The notes under the pieces: model-generated
What the model saw: only the letters and a program-made list of their open reading frames with translations
Told to the model about the DNA's origin: nothing
The model's database searches: none
Source of the DNA: Butyrivibrio sp. M55
GTDB lineage: Bacteria > Bacillota > Clostridia > Lachnospirales > Lachnospiraceae
Direction: 5' to 3'
Assembly (NCBI RefSeq): GCF_900116865.1
Contig: NZ_FPCD01000005.1
Coordinates: forward strand, 62,001-126,000
Length of the DNA stretch: 64,000 nt
Shown: positions 47,576 to 57,808 of the stretch, one piece after another
Layout of the letters: every line of letters begins with the position of its first letter
Numbering within the stretch: position 1 is the stretch's first letter
Program-made: the position numbers and the translations under genes

Positions 47576-49006
47576 TTATCCAAGTCTTGCCACTGCCTTC
47601 AGGTATGGGCCGCCGTCTGAAACCTTAACCCATTCCTTGTGGCCTTTTCCGCAGGCTCCGTCTCCGAATGATTCGTAGTCGTTGCTAGCCATGGAAATGG
47701 ATCCAAGAAGATTGGGCACATAGCCCGTGAGAACAACAGGAGAAACCACCTTTCCGGTGAGCTTTCCGTCGATGATCTCGTAACCTCTTGCTATGATGCA
47801 CTGAATTCCCCAGTGCTTTGGATCCTCCATTCCGGCATCAATTCCGACTAAAAGATATCCCTTCTTAACCGAAGCGATCATCTCTTCTTTTGTGGATGTT
47901 CCCTTATCAAACATTGTGTTTGTCATTCTTGTGTAAGCCTTGTGCTCGAAGTTCTCTCTCTTGCCGTTACCGGTTGGCTTTGTTCCGAGTCTGAGAGCTG
48001 CAAGAGCATCGCATATACCTGCCTTAAGGATACCCTTTTCAATCTCGATAACATCGCCCGCCAAAGTTCCTTCATCGTCAAATGCATAGCTGGATACATC
48101 TTTTACGCAGTTTGCACCTTCATGCATGGTAACAAGATCCGATCCGACTCTCTTATCAATATAATCTGCTCCGAGAGCTCTTTTCTTAACGAACATATCC
48201 ATCTCAACGCCGTGACCGAATGCCTCGTGAGCGATAAGTCCCGAAACGTCGGGAGCAGTAATGATTTCATACTCTCCCGGAATCACGTGCTCAGAACCAA
48301 GGCTGTCCTGAAGTTCCTTGAAACTCTTATTGACGAGGTCTCCGAGTCTTTCAAAAATTTCCGGACCTTCTCTGTCAGAAATTCCGTTGATAGCCTGATT
48401 GCTATTACCATCGCGGTCACCGATCATGTACACGAAACCTTCTGAAATTACATAGCTCTGACGAAGGTCCTTATTTGGTGTAAGGAACATCTTGCAAATG
48501 TGGGTTGACTGAGCCGCACAGGTGCAATCAATGACTTCATCAGAAAGAGCTACTCCCTCGTCGCTGAGCTTCTGAAGCTTACCAACAAGAGCCGAAAGAT
48601 CTGTCTCTTCAGGAAGTTCTCCAGTCTCCATTTCCACAAAGAGCTCCTGCTTCTCATCCTCGAGCTTGGGAGTATTGTAGATTTCTGAATTTGTCTCTTT
48701 TAACACTGCAAGCTGACGATCAAGAACTCCCTTAGCCTTGGCTGCCATAGCTACGGCATCGCCCTCAAATCTGTTAAAAGAATATTCGCTGTAAAGGCCG
48801 TCTTTGTAAACCCTTATGACATTTCCTCTCTCTGTTGTAAGGGTTGATCCGGCAATAGTCTTAACACGCTGAGATACTCTGACATTGAAACCTACAGAGT
48901 CTGTTGAAAGAACGCTGACATAGTCATAGCTTTTTGCAAGCTCTGCTATCATCTCTTTCAATCTCAACGCCATGTCGTTTAAATATATAGAAAATTTAGC
49001 TTTCAT
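47576..49006 (-). CDS. TldD-family zinc metallopeptidase subunit
   Basis: A 476-residue TldD-like protein with the zinc motif LIAHEAFGHGVEMD, which supplies the two His ligands and catalytic Glu, and the family C-terminal region NLLGSISMASNDYESFGDG. It is the catalytic half of the TldD/TldE pair, with its partner 13 bases downstream. AAAGGAG precedes the ATG at 49006; an earlier in-frame start lacks a ribosome site. It is divergent from typA. Confidence 0.9.
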   Translation of the reverse strand: MKAKFSIYLNDMALRLKEMIAELAKSYDYVSVLSTDSVGFNVRVSQRVKTIAGSTLTTERGNVIRVYKDGLYSEYSFNRFEGDAVAMAAKAKGVLDRQLAVLKETNSEIYNTPKLEDEKQELFVEMETGELPEETDLSALVGKLQKLSDEGVALSDEVIDCTCAAQSTHICKMFLTPNKDLRQSYVISEGFVYMIGDRDGNSNQAINGISDREGPEIFERLGDLVNKSFKELQDSLGSEHVIPGEYEIITAPDVSGLIAHEAFGHGVEMDMFVKKRALGADYIDKRVGSDLVTMHEGANCVKDVSSYAFDDEGTLAGDVIEIEKGILKAGICDALAALRLGTKPTGNGKRENFEHKAYTRMTNTMFDKGTSTKEEMIASVKKGYLLVGIDAGMEDPKHWGIQCIIARGYEIIDGKLTGKVVSPVVLTGYVPNLLGSISMASNDYESFGDGACGKGHKEWVKVSDGGPYLKAVARLG

Positions 49007-49099
49007 TATTATCTCCTTTCGTAACTTTATTTGGGTCATATCTTCGCAGCCACGCTCTATTCTAACATAAAAGGTCTATTTTTCTGTGAAATTTTATGG

Positions 49100-49128
49100 T
49101 TGAACAATAAAAATACGCGTGCTATAAT
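49100..49128 (+). promoter_or_regulatory. Promoter of typA
   Basis: TTGAAC (49100-49105), a 17-base spacer and a perfect TATAAT (49123-49128) lie about 45 bases before the typA start. Confidence 0.75.
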
Positions 49129-49173
49129 TCCTTAGTTTGAAATGGATGTGTTTTTTAAGGAGACAAAAGATTT

Positions 49174-51003
49174 ATGAAGCAGACAAGAAATGATGTTAGA
49201 AACGTTGCGATAATTGCACACGTTGACCATGGTAAAACAACTCTGGTTGACGGACTTTTGAGACAGAGCGGTGTTTTCCGTGAAGGTCAGGAAGTTGTAG
49301 AGCGCGTAATGGATTCCGGCGATATCGAAAAAGAGCGTGGAATCACAATCATGTCCAAGAATACAGCTATTACTTATAAAGATATCAAGATCAATATCAT
49401 CGACACTCCCGGTCACGCTGATTTCGGTGGTGAGGTTGAGCGTGTTCTTAAGATGGTTAACGGCGTTATCCTTGTTGTTGACGCTTTCGAAGGCCCCATG
49501 CCCCAGACCAAGTTCGTTCTTGGAAAAGCTATGGCTCTCGGTCTTCCCGTTATCGTATGTGTCAACAAGATTGACAGACCCGAAGCAAGACCTAACGAAG
49601 TTATCGATGAAGTTCTTGAACTTCTCATCGACCTCGGCGCAGATGACAACCAGCTTGACTGCCCGTTCGTATTCGCTTCCGCAAAAGCAGGAACATCATC
49701 TCTTTCACTTGATGAAGCAGGCAAGGATATGAAGCCTCTTCTTGATACAATCATTAATTATATCCCCGCTCCCGTCGGAGATCCCGATGCGAGCACACAG
49801 GTTCTTATCAGCACTATCGACTACAACGAGTACGTAGGACGTATCGGTGTAGGTAAGGTTGATAACGGTGTTGTTAAAGTAAACCAGGAAGTTATCGTAG
49901 TAAACCACCACGAGCCTGAAAGACGCGTTAAGACCAAGATCAGCAAGCTCTATGAGTACGACGGTCTCGGAAGAGTTGAGGTTCAGGAGGCAAAGATTGG
50001 TTCAATCGTTGCCATCTCCGGAATCGAAGATCTTAAGATCGGTGATACAATCTGTTCCGTTGATGAGCAGGTTGCAATTCCTTTCCAGAAGATCTCAGAG
50101 CCCACAATCTCCATGAACTTCATTGTAAACGACTCTCCTCTCGCAGGTCAGGAAGGTAAATATGTTACTTCACGTCACCTCAGAGACAGACTTTACAAAG
50201 AGCTCAACACAGACGTTTCTCTTCGTGTAGAAGATACAGATACAACAGAGACATTCAAGGTTTCAGGTCGAGGCGAGCTTCACCTCTCAGTTCTTATCGA
50301 GACAATGCGTCGTGAAGGATTTGAGTTTGCGGTAAGTAAAGCTGAGGTTATCTATCACACAGATGAAAACGGCCAGAAACTTGAACCTATGGAAAAATGC
50401 TACATCGACGTTCCCGACGAGTTCTCAGGAAGCGTTATCCAGAAGCTTGGCGAAAGAAAAGGCGAGCTTGTAAACATGGGTGCCGGAAACGGCGGATATA
50501 CACGTATTGAGTTCAACATCCCTTCACGTGGACTTATCGGTTACAGAGGTGAGTTCATGACAGATACAAAGGGTAACGGAATCATCAATACAATCTTTGA
50601 CGGATATGCTCCTTACAAGGGAGATATGAACTATAGAAAGACCGGTTCCGTAATCGCATTTGAGACAGGTGAGGCAACCGCTTACGGTCTCTTCAATGCT
50701 CAGGACAGAGGTCAGCTCTTCATTAAGACAGGTGACAAGGTTTATTCAGGAATGGTAATCGGAACCAGTGGAAAGAGCGAAGACGTTGAAGTTAACGTAT
50801 GTAAGACAAAACACCTTACAAACACAAGAACTTCATCTTCAGACGAAGCATTAAGACTTGTTCCTCCGAAAATCATGTCTCTTGAGCAGGCAATCGAATT
50901 TATCGATAACGATGAGCTTCTTGAGGTTACACCTACAAGCCTTCGTATCAGAAAGAGAATTCTCGATCCTACACTTCGTAAGAGAGCAAACTTTAAAAAG
51001 TAA
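49174..51003 (+). CDS. typA: Ribosome-associated GTPase TypA/BipA
   Basis: A 609-residue translational GTPase that aids 50S assembly and stress adaptation. G1 is AHVDHGKTTL, switch/G3 is DTPGHADFGGEV, G4 is VNKID, and domain II, the EF-G-like III/V domains and the TypA-specific C-terminal domain (NTRTSSSDEALRLVPP) follow. AAGGAG precedes the ATG. It is monocistronic with a strong terminator. Confidence 0.98.
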   Translation: MKQTRNDVRNVAIIAHVDHGKTTLVDGLLRQSGVFREGQEVVERVMDSGDIEKERGITIMSKNTAITYKDIKINIIDTPGHADFGGEVERVLKMVNGVILVVDAFEGPMPQTKFVLGKAMALGLPVIVCVNKIDRPEARPNEVIDEVLELLIDLGADDNQLDCPFVFASAKAGTSSLSLDEAGKDMKPLLDTIINYIPAPVGDPDASTQVLISTIDYNEYVGRIGVGKVDNGVVKVNQEVIVVNHHEPERRVKTKISKLYEYDGLGRVEVQEAKIGSIVAISGIEDLKIGDTICSVDEQVAIPFQKISEPTISMNFIVNDSPLAGQEGKYVTSRHLRDRLYKELNTDVSLRVEDTDTTETFKVSGRGELHLSVLIETMRREGFEFAVSKAEVIYHTDENGQKLEPMEKCYIDVPDEFSGSVIQKLGERKGELVNMGAGNGGYTRIEFNIPSRGLIGYRGEFMTDTKGNGIINTIFDGYAPYKGDMNYRKTGSVIAFETGEATAYGLFNAQDRGQLFIKTGDKVYSGMVIGTSGKSEDVEVNVCKTKHLTNTRTSSSDEALRLVPPKIMSLEQAIEFIDNDELLEVTPTSLRIRKRILDPTLRKRANFKK

Positions 51004-51016
51004 AAGGGTTACGTCA

Positions 51017-51055
51017 CAAAAAACAAGACATATATATATATGTCTTGTTTTTTGT
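51017..51055. terminator. Terminator after typA
   Basis: AAAACAAGACATAT and ATATGTCTTGTTTT form a long AT-rich stem ending in TTTTTTG. It may also serve the convergent yigZ gene. Confidence 0.9.
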
Positions 51056-51110
51056 ATTGCAAGGTTCTTTTTTCCTTATTTTTCCTTATTTTCTAAATTT
51101 CCTTAATTCC

Positions 51111-51743
51111 TCACATGAGGTAATATCCTGCATCTCCTTCAGTGATGGTTATTTTTCCTTCACACTTCTGGATGAGGCCTTCGGTGATTTTTTCTTTATC
51201 TTCTTCTTTTACGCAAATATCGTATTGAACGTTTTCTGTATACCTTGGATCGCTTATAGAAATTTTATTTTGTTCAAGGAAATATTTTACGTTATTTATC
51301 ATATTATATGCGACTTCTACCGTGAGCTGTCTGGCATATACCATCTCTCCCGTTTCGGAAGCTGCAATGGCGGCCTGAGCGGCCTGTGTATAGGCTCTTA
51401 CAAGGCCTCCGGTACCAAGAAGAACTCCTCCGAAATACCTTGTAACTATCACAAGTGTATTGGTAAGTCCCGCCCCCGTGATTACCTCAAGTATGGGCTT
51501 TCCTGCGGTTCCCGACGGTTCTCCGTTATCACTGCATCTGGTATTCTCGCTGTTTTTACCTATTACATAGGCATAGCAATTGTGGCGCGCATCCCAATAC
51601 TTTTTTGACACCTCTGCAATCTTCTTTTCTGCGTCTTCTACGGACTCGACTATGTAGGAACTACCTATAAATCTGGACTTTTTCTCGACAATCTCGCCCG
51701 TTCCCTCTTTTGTTACTACTTTGTACGTTTTAATCTCACTCAT
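51111..51743 (-). CDS. yigZ: YigZ/IMPACT family protein
   Basis: A 210-residue protein. The N-terminal UPF0029 (IMPACT) domain has KKSRFIGSSYIVESVEDAEK, DARHNCYAYVIG and SDNGEPSGTAGKPIL; the C-terminal DUF1949 domain has a ferredoxin-like fold (LTVEVAYNMINNVKYFLEQN). Its cellular role is not settled. I take MSEIKTYKVV at 51743 as the start, which gives normal family length; the frame runs 41 codons further but would overlap the divergent PBP gene. The ribosome site is weak. Confidence 0.9.
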   Translation of the reverse strand: MSEIKTYKVVTKEGTGEIVEKKSRFIGSSYIVESVEDAEKKIAEVSKKYWDARHNCYAYVIGKNSENTRCSDNGEPSGTAGKPILEVITGAGLTNTLVIVTRYFGGVLLGTGGLVRAYTQAAQAAIAASETGEMVYARQLTVEVAYNMINNVKYFLEQNKISISDPRYTENVQYDICVKEEDKEKITEGLIQKCEGKITITEGDAGYYLM

Positions 51744-51833
51744 AAAGCCATAATAACACACTTTCTTTATAATATCTTCAATTAGTGGTATACTAACATA
51801 CATTATAAAAGGAATAAAAAGAGAGGTTGATAT

Positions 51834-54782
51834 ATGAATTATGGTAAACGAGGTATCGTGTCTCAAGCCCGAGTGCTAAGTTCCGGTACCGATAAGTGGG
51901 GGAAAAAATTTGGACTATTAGGTTTTTACTCTCTGATATCAGGAGTTTTAGCCGTAGCGATAATAGGTGCCAGCGCCGGACTCGGCGTTTTTATGGGTGT
52001 AAAAGATCAGGCGAATGATTATGCAAGTAAGCTGGAGACTCTTGCTACTCCCAAAGGCTTTTCTACATTTGTATACGATCAGGAACAGAATCAGATTGCA
52101 AAGCTTGATGCTGCTGATTCAAACCGTGTAGTTGTACCCGGAGATAAGATTCCGGAGAATATGTCCAACGCTTTTGTTGCCGTAGAGGATGAACGTTTCT
52201 ACGACCACAACGGAATTGATATTCACGGTATTATCCGTGCCGGATTCAAAGCACTTTCATCAGGTGATATGTCACAGGGTGCGAGTACAATTACACAGCA
52301 GCTTATTAAGAACACTGTATTTAGTGAAACCTGGACAAACGAATCCAAACTTGAAAAAATTAAGCGTAAGATTCAGGAACAGTTCCTCGCGGTTGAGCTT
52401 GAAAAACAGCAGACCAAGGAACAGATTCTTGTAAACTACATGAACACAATCGCCTTGGGCCAGAGTGTCTACGGCGTTCAGGCAGCTGCAAAGACTTATT
52501 TTGGAAAAAATGTCGAAGACCTCGACCTCTCAGAATGTGCCGTAATTGCCGGAATCACTCAGAACCCCAGCAAATACGACCCTCGTAGACATCCTGAGAA
52601 CAATAAAGAAAAAAGAAATATTGTCCTTGATAAAATGCTCGCCCAGGGCTATATCAAACAGGATGAATATGACATTGCAAAATCAGACGATATATATGAC
52701 CGCATCAAATCTGTGAATGAAGAAACAGAAGAAAACAAAAAAGTTAACTCTTACTTTGTTGATGCCCTTATTGATGACCTTATCAACTCACTCATGGATG
52801 AAGAAATAATGGGTGATAAAGTCATGACCAAACAGGAGGCGATAAACGAAGTTTATTCAGGCGGTCTTAAAGTTTATTCCTCGCAAGATACAAAAATACA
52901 GAATATCTGTGATGAAATATACGGAAATCCCGATAATTATCCTAAAGGAACAAAGATATATCCTCAGTATCTTTTGACTGTTCATCACAAAGACGGTTCG
53001 GTTGATAACTATAACAGTAATCACTTGGATAAATTCATGGGCGGCAGAGAAAAAATGATCTTCAAATCCAAAGAAGACGTAGACGCAGCCATTGAGAAAT
53101 TCAAAGAAAAGTATGTCGGGGAAGGCGATACAGTAAATGAGCATGACGAATCTCTTGAATACGTTCCACAGCCTCAGATCTCATTAACAGTCGCTGACCA
53201 AAAAACAGGCCAGATTGTTGCACTTATAGGCGGACGCGGTGAAAAGAAACAGAACAGATCCCTTAACAGAGCAACAGGAGCCAAAAGACAGCCCGGTTCA
53301 ACATTTAAGGTTATTGCATGCTTTGCACCGGGAATCGACCACGGAGATCTAACCCTTGCAACTACATTCAAGGATGCAGAATTCCACTATGACAACGGAC
53401 GAGGTCGAGCTGTTAAGAACCACTGGGGTGCCGAATACAGAGGTCTTCAGTCTGTAAGATACGCTATAATCAAATCTGCCAACGTTCTTACTGTTGAAGC
53501 ATATACATACATAACTCCTGCGGTTGGTGCAGATTACCTTAAGAATAAGTTCCATTTCACAACACTTACAAAAGGCGACCTTGAACAGCAGGCTACTTGC
53601 CTTGGTGGTGTTGAACATGGTGTATATTGCAACGAACTTAATGCAGCATATGCCACTATAGCAAACGGCGGAATATATTATAAACCTCATCTTTTTCAAA
53701 AAGTTCTCGACCACGATGGAAATGTGCTTATCGACAATACAGCACCTGAAGGCGAACGTGCACTTAAAGAAACAAGTGCATACCTTCTTAAGAGCGCAAT
53801 GAAAGACGTTGTAACAAAAGGTACAGCTACATCCGTCAACTTCGACAAGAACAGAGACATTGCAGGTAAAACAGGTACAACAACCAGCAACGTAGACGTA
53901 TGGTTTGCAGGTTTTACAGCCAACTACACTGCAACATCATGGGCCGGTTATGACAACAACGTCCATTTGCCCAACAGCGGTGAAGAACATAACCTCGCAA
54001 AGACCATGTGGACAAAAGTAATGAAAGAGATACATGCCGACTTAGAGCCTGCCAAATTTGAAGTTCCGGACGGCATTGTAAAAATGGATGTATGTGCCAA
54101 GTCAGGTCTGCGCCCGACAAACGGCTGTGAAGTAATAAACGAAATCTTCGATAAAGATAATGTTCCCGGCGAAAGCGAAATGTGCGATGTACATGTCGGC
54201 GGCGGAATGTTTCCCATGTGCCTTATCGATCATAAACCCGCATGTCCAAATTGTCCTTTCCAGACAACCGGTGAAAAAGATCCTATGAGACTTGAAAAAA
54301 TTAAGGACGGCTTTGCACAGCCACTTAATTTTGGCGGCGACAACACCGGAGGCGGTGGTGGTGGACTTTTGGATGGCTTGTTTGGCGATCACTGTCATCA
54401 CAACGCCGAATTCATGGCGCAGGGAAATATAGCTGAAATACTCACGAATGAATTGATACAGAACGGATACCAGGATAAAGTTGAACAATACCAGCAAAGC
54501 TGGCAAAACAATAACGCTTTCGAACAATGGTTCAATGGATTTATGGGAGATCACGACGGTGATGACCAGAATAATGATTACCATGACGGCGATAATAATG
54601 GCGGTGATGATCACGGCGGTGATAATCATGGCGGAGACAATAATGGTGGAGACAATAACAGCAACCAGAATAACGATTGGCCAAATGGTCAGAATGACCA
54701 ACCACAACCTCAGCCTCAACCGGACCCGCAGCCTGCACCGCAACCCGATGACAACCAAGGCGGTGACAATCAGAATAACTGA
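51834..54782 (+). CDS. Class A penicillin-binding protein (PBP1A type), copy 1
   Basis: A 982-residue bifunctional peptidoglycan synthase. A short basic N-terminus and TM (about 26-56) precede the GT51 transglycosylase, with catalytic Glu118 in VEDERFYDHNGID, and the transpeptidase, with Ser489 in STFK, the KSAN motif, and Lys679 in KTGT. After it comes a Cys-rich region (CAKSGLRPTNGC, ACPNCPFQ) and a long tail: HDGDDQNND, repeated GGDNHGGDNN units and PQPQPQPDPQPAPQP. A close paralogue follows after 21 bases. GAGAGG precedes the ATG. Both active sites look intact. Confidence 0.96.
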   Translation: MNYGKRGIVSQARVLSSGTDKWGKKFGLLGFYSLISGVLAVAIIGASAGLGVFMGVKDQANDYASKLETLATPKGFSTFVYDQEQNQIAKLDAADSNRVVVPGDKIPENMSNAFVAVEDERFYDHNGIDIHGIIRAGFKALSSGDMSQGASTITQQLIKNTVFSETWTNESKLEKIKRKIQEQFLAVELEKQQTKEQILVNYMNTIALGQSVYGVQAAAKTYFGKNVEDLDLSECAVIAGITQNPSKYDPRRHPENNKEKRNIVLDKMLAQGYIKQDEYDIAKSDDIYDRIKSVNEETEENKKVNSYFVDALIDDLINSLMDEEIMGDKVMTKQEAINEVYSGGLKVYSSQDTKIQNICDEIYGNPDNYPKGTKIYPQYLLTVHHKDGSVDNYNSNHLDKFMGGREKMIFKSKEDVDAAIEKFKEKYVGEGDTVNEHDESLEYVPQPQISLTVADQKTGQIVALIGGRGEKKQNRSLNRATGAKRQPGSTFKVIACFAPGIDHGDLTLATTFKDAEFHYDNGRGRAVKNHWGAEYRGLQSVRYAIIKSANVLTVEAYTYITPAVGADYLKNKFHFTTLTKGDLEQQATCLGGVEHGVYCNELNAAYATIANGGIYYKPHLFQKVLDHDGNVLIDNTAPEGERALKETSAYLLKSAMKDVVTKGTATSVNFDKNRDIAGKTGTTTSNVDVWFAGFTANYTATSWAGYDNNVHLPNSGEEHNLAKTMWTKVMKEIHADLEPAKFEVPDGIVKMDVCAKSGLRPTNGCEVINEIFDKDNVPGESEMCDVHVGGGMFPMCLIDHKPACPNCPFQTTGEKDPMRLEKIKDGFAQPLNFGGDNTGGGGGGLLDGLFGDHCHHNAEFMAQGNIAEILTNELIQNGYQDKVEQYQQSWQNNNAFEQWFNGFMGDHDGDDQNNDYHDGDNNGGDDHGGDNHGGDNNGGDNNSNQNNDWPNGQNDQPQPQPQPDPQPAPQPDDNQGGDNQNN

Positions 54783-54803
54783 TACTAAAGGAGAGGTCAT
54801 TTT

Positions 54804-57578
54804 ATGGACTTTGGAAGAAGGGGTATTGTAGCGCAAGCAAAGTCGCTTAGCGCACGTGCCGACAGATGGGGAAAGAAATTCAGTCTTTTCGGCTTCTACT
54901 CTCTCATCTCAGCAATTTTAGGTTCTATCATAATAACTGCAAGCGCCGGAATCGGCGTGTTTATGGGTATCAAGGATCAGGTTAACGAAAAAACCGAACA
55001 GCTTGAGAACCTTGCCAAACCCACAGGCTTTTCTTCTTTCGTTTTTGACATAGACGGAAACAAGATAAAGAAGATCGACTCAGCCGATTCAAACAGACAG
55101 ACTATAACCAAAGAAAACAGGGATAAGATCCCTGCAAATCTGACAAATGCTTTTATTGCCGTAGAGGACGAACGTTTCTACGAGCATAACGGAATCGATA
55201 TTCACGGTATGATCCGTGCCGGTTTCAAAGCTTTTTCATCAGGAGATCTGTCTCAGGGTGCAAGTACAATAACCCAGCAGCTCATTAAGAACACAGTATT
55301 CAGAGAGACCTGGACAAAAGAATCAAAGCTCGACAGAATTAAGCGTAAGATTCAGGAGCAGTTCCTCGCTGTAGAACTTGAGAAAAAGATCAGCAAGGAA
55401 GATATTCTTTTAAACTACATGAATACCATCGCCTTAGGTCAGAGTATCTATGGTGTTCAAGCTGCAGCAAACGATTATTTCGGCAAAAAAGTAGAAGAAC
55501 TTGACCTCTCAGAATGTGCAGTAATTGCCGGAATTACTCAGAACCCAAGTAAATACGATCCAAGAAGGCATCCTGACAACAATAAGGAAAAAAGAAATAT
55601 CGTCCTTGATAAGATGCTCACGCAAGGATACATCACACAGGAAGAATACGATATTGCCAAGACCGACACTGTCTATGAGCGCATCAAGACAATAAATGAG
55701 GAAACAGGAAACAAACAGCCCAACTCCTACTTTATCGATGCCCTTATCGACGATGTAATTGCTTCACTTATGAATGAAGAACTTATGAAACAGACAGGTC
55801 ATGAAGCAATGTCAAAATATGATGCCGAGCAGGCTGTATATGCCGGAGGTCTTCAGATTTTTTCCTCACAGGACAGTAAAATCCAGAGTATATGTGATGA
55901 AGTATACAAAAACCCTGATAACTATCCTAAGACAACAAAACTGTTCCCTCAGCTCGCACTTACGGTTCGTAATGCCGACGGCTCTGTAAAGCAGAATTAC
56001 GACAGCTATTCCATGGATAAATTCATGGGCGGTAAAGACAGAATGATCTTTAAATCCCAGGAAGACGTTGATGCAGCTGTTGAAAAGTTCAAGGAATCCG
56101 TTGTTGATACAGAAAAAGGTGAATATGTAGGCGAAAAGGATATTTTCCTTGACTATGTTCCCCAGCCTCAGGTATCAATAACAATCTGCGATCAGAGAAA
56201 CGGACAGATAGTTGCACTTATCGGCGGACGAGGCGATAAGAAGTTCAACCGTTCACTTAACAGAGCTACAAAGTCTCCCAGACAGCCCGGTTCTACATTT
56301 AAGGTTCTTTCAACCTTTGCGCCCGGAATCGATCACGGAGACCTCACTCTCGCCACTACATTTAAGGATGCAGAGTTCCACTATCAGGACGGAAAAGGCA
56401 GAGCTGTTAAAAACCACTGGGGTGCCGAGTACAGAGGCCTTCAGTCTGTAAGATATGCGATAATCAAATCTGCCAACGTTCTTACTGTTGAAGCATTTAC
56501 ATATATAACACCCGCTGTTGGTTTCGATTATCTTGTAAACAAGTTCCATTTTACAACACTTACGGAAGATGACGGAAAGCAGCAGGCTACCGCCCTCGGA
56601 GGTGTTGCAAAAGGTGTATATTGCTCAGAACTTAATGCTGCCTATGCTTCTATCGCAAGCGGCGGTATGTATTACAAGCCACATTTGTATGTACAGGTTC
56701 TTGACCATGACGGAAATGTTCTTCTTGATAACGTTGCTCCCGAAGGTGAGCGTGCTCTTAAAGAGACAAGCGCTTATCTTCTCACAAGTGCAATGAAAGA
56801 TGTTGTAACAAAAGGTACAGCTACATCAGTAAACTTTGGTAAGACCGATATAGCTGGTAAGACAGGTACAACAACCAGCAACGTAGACGTTTGGTTTGCA
56901 GGATATACCAACTACTACACCGCTACATCCTGGGCAGGATATGATAACAACGTACATTTGCCGGGTAGCGGCGAAGAGCACAACCTCGCAAAATCCCTGT
57001 GGAGAAAGACCATGGAGAAGATTCATGAAGATCTTGACCCCATGCACTTTGAACAACCTGCAGGTATCGTTACCGAAAATGTATGTGCTCAGTCAGGACT
57101 TCTCCCCTTCGAAGGATGCGGCGAAGTAATAAGTGAGATTTTTGATAAAGATAATGTTCCCGATGAAATCTGTGACGTACACAGTCTCGGAGAGATATGT
57201 CAGCTTGACCATAAATCCGCATCACCTGAATGTCCTTTCAAGACTATAGGATATGGCGGAAGAGATCCAAAGAGACTTGAAAAAATTGCAGCCGGTTTCC
57301 CAGGCGGCGTAAGTACCGGCGGTATGTCAGGCACATGCCATCACACCGCGGAATTTATGTCTCAGCCGGGTATTGAAGGAATAATCGCAGCCGAAAGAGG
57401 TCAGATCGGTGCAGGCGGTTGGGGAGGCGGAGGCCAGCCACAACCACAGCCTCAAGACGGTCAGAATCAGGGCGACCAGCCACAACCTCAACCTGATCCA
57501 CAGCCTCAGCCCGAGCCGCAACCTCAGCCACAGCCGGAACCTCAACCACAACCTGAGGGAAACAATGAAGGTGGATAA
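54804..57578 (+). CDS. Class A penicillin-binding protein (PBP1A type), copy 2
   Basis: A 924-residue paralogue of the preceding gene, near-identical over long stretches such as QGASTITQQLIKNTVF, QSVRYAIIKSANVLTVEA and KTGTTTSNVDVWFAG. The active-site Ser497 (STFK) and Lys686 (KTGT) are present, as is the GT51 EDERFYEHNGID. The C-terminus has the same Cys-rich module (CAQSGLLPFEGC, SPECPFK) but a different tail: GGWGGGGQPQPQPQ followed by alternating PQP/PEPQ units and no Asp/Asn/His-Gly repeat. AAAGGAGAGG precedes the ATG. The two probably form an operon. Confidence 0.96.
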   Translation: MDFGRRGIVAQAKSLSARADRWGKKFSLFGFYSLISAILGSIIITASAGIGVFMGIKDQVNEKTEQLENLAKPTGFSSFVFDIDGNKIKKIDSADSNRQTITKENRDKIPANLTNAFIAVEDERFYEHNGIDIHGMIRAGFKAFSSGDLSQGASTITQQLIKNTVFRETWTKESKLDRIKRKIQEQFLAVELEKKISKEDILLNYMNTIALGQSIYGVQAAANDYFGKKVEELDLSECAVIAGITQNPSKYDPRRHPDNNKEKRNIVLDKMLTQGYITQEEYDIAKTDTVYERIKTINEETGNKQPNSYFIDALIDDVIASLMNEELMKQTGHEAMSKYDAEQAVYAGGLQIFSSQDSKIQSICDEVYKNPDNYPKTTKLFPQLALTVRNADGSVKQNYDSYSMDKFMGGKDRMIFKSQEDVDAAVEKFKESVVDTEKGEYVGEKDIFLDYVPQPQVSITICDQRNGQIVALIGGRGDKKFNRSLNRATKSPRQPGSTFKVLSTFAPGIDHGDLTLATTFKDAEFHYQDGKGRAVKNHWGAEYRGLQSVRYAIIKSANVLTVEAFTYITPAVGFDYLVNKFHFTTLTEDDGKQQATALGGVAKGVYCSELNAAYASIASGGMYYKPHLYVQVLDHDGNVLLDNVAPEGERALKETSAYLLTSAMKDVVTKGTATSVNFGKTDIAGKTGTTTSNVDVWFAGYTNYYTATSWAGYDNNVHLPGSGEEHNLAKSLWRKTMEKIHEDLDPMHFEQPAGIVTENVCAQSGLLPFEGCGEVISEIFDKDNVPDEICDVHSLGEICQLDHKSASPECPFKTIGYGGRDPKRLEKIAAGFPGGVSTGGMSGTCHHTAEFMSQPGIEGIIAAERGQIGAGGWGGGGQPQPQPQDGQNQGDQPQPQPDPQPQPEPQPQPQPEPQPQPEGNNEGG

Positions 57579-57590
57579 TATGATAATATC

Positions 57591-57628
57591 GAAAACGCAG
57601 TTCATTACGGACTGCGTTTTCTTTTTTC
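57591..57628 (+). terminator. Terminator of the PBP pair
   Basis: GAAAACGCAGT and ACTGCGTTTTC form a perfect stem with a 9-base loop, followed by TTTTTTC. Confidence 0.92.
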
Positions 57629-57684
57629 TCTTGCAAAGCCATTCCAACATATGTATAATCATTTTGTTGTCGTATTTGACACGT

Positions 57685-57765
57685 GCGGATATGGCGGAAT
57701 TGGCAGACGCGCTAGATTTAGGTTCTAGTGTCTTCGACGTAAGGGTTCAAGTCCCTTTATCCGCA
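57685..57765 (+). tRNA. tRNA-Leu (UAG)
   Basis: An 81-base cloverleaf. The acceptor GCGGATA pairs with TATCCGC, the anticodon stem CTAGA/TCTAG encloses TTTAGGT with anticodon TAG, a class II variable arm is present, and the T loop is GGTTCAAGTCC. The 3' CCA is not encoded. Confidence 0.97.
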
Positions 57766-57771
57766 GTTTAG

Positions 57772-57808
57772 AGGTTTTTCATGCGAGTGCATGGAGAACC
57801 TTTTTTGT
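57772..57808 (+). terminator. Terminator after tRNA-Leu
   Basis: AGGTTTTTCATGC and GCATGGAGAACCT pair with two G-U wobbles around a 4-base loop and run into TTTTTTG. Confidence 0.88.

Noticed and set aside
46291-49006. TldD/TldE as part of a RiPP cluster
   Set aside because: No short precursor gene, cyclase or exporter lies nearby; the neighbours are dapA and typA, so a general peptidase role is more likely.
54570-54680. GATGACGG/GGTGGAGACAA-type repeats as a possible CRISPR or tandem-repeat array
   Set aside because: The repeats are in-frame codons for the Gly/Asp/Asn/His tail of a PBP, with no spacers or cas genes.
54102-54836. 244-residue open frame antisense to the first PBP tail
   Set aside because: It is the mirror of the GGN/GAY-rich repeats of the PBP tail; the product is a hydrophobic Ile/Val repeat with no ribosome site, and the sense frame has full domain support.
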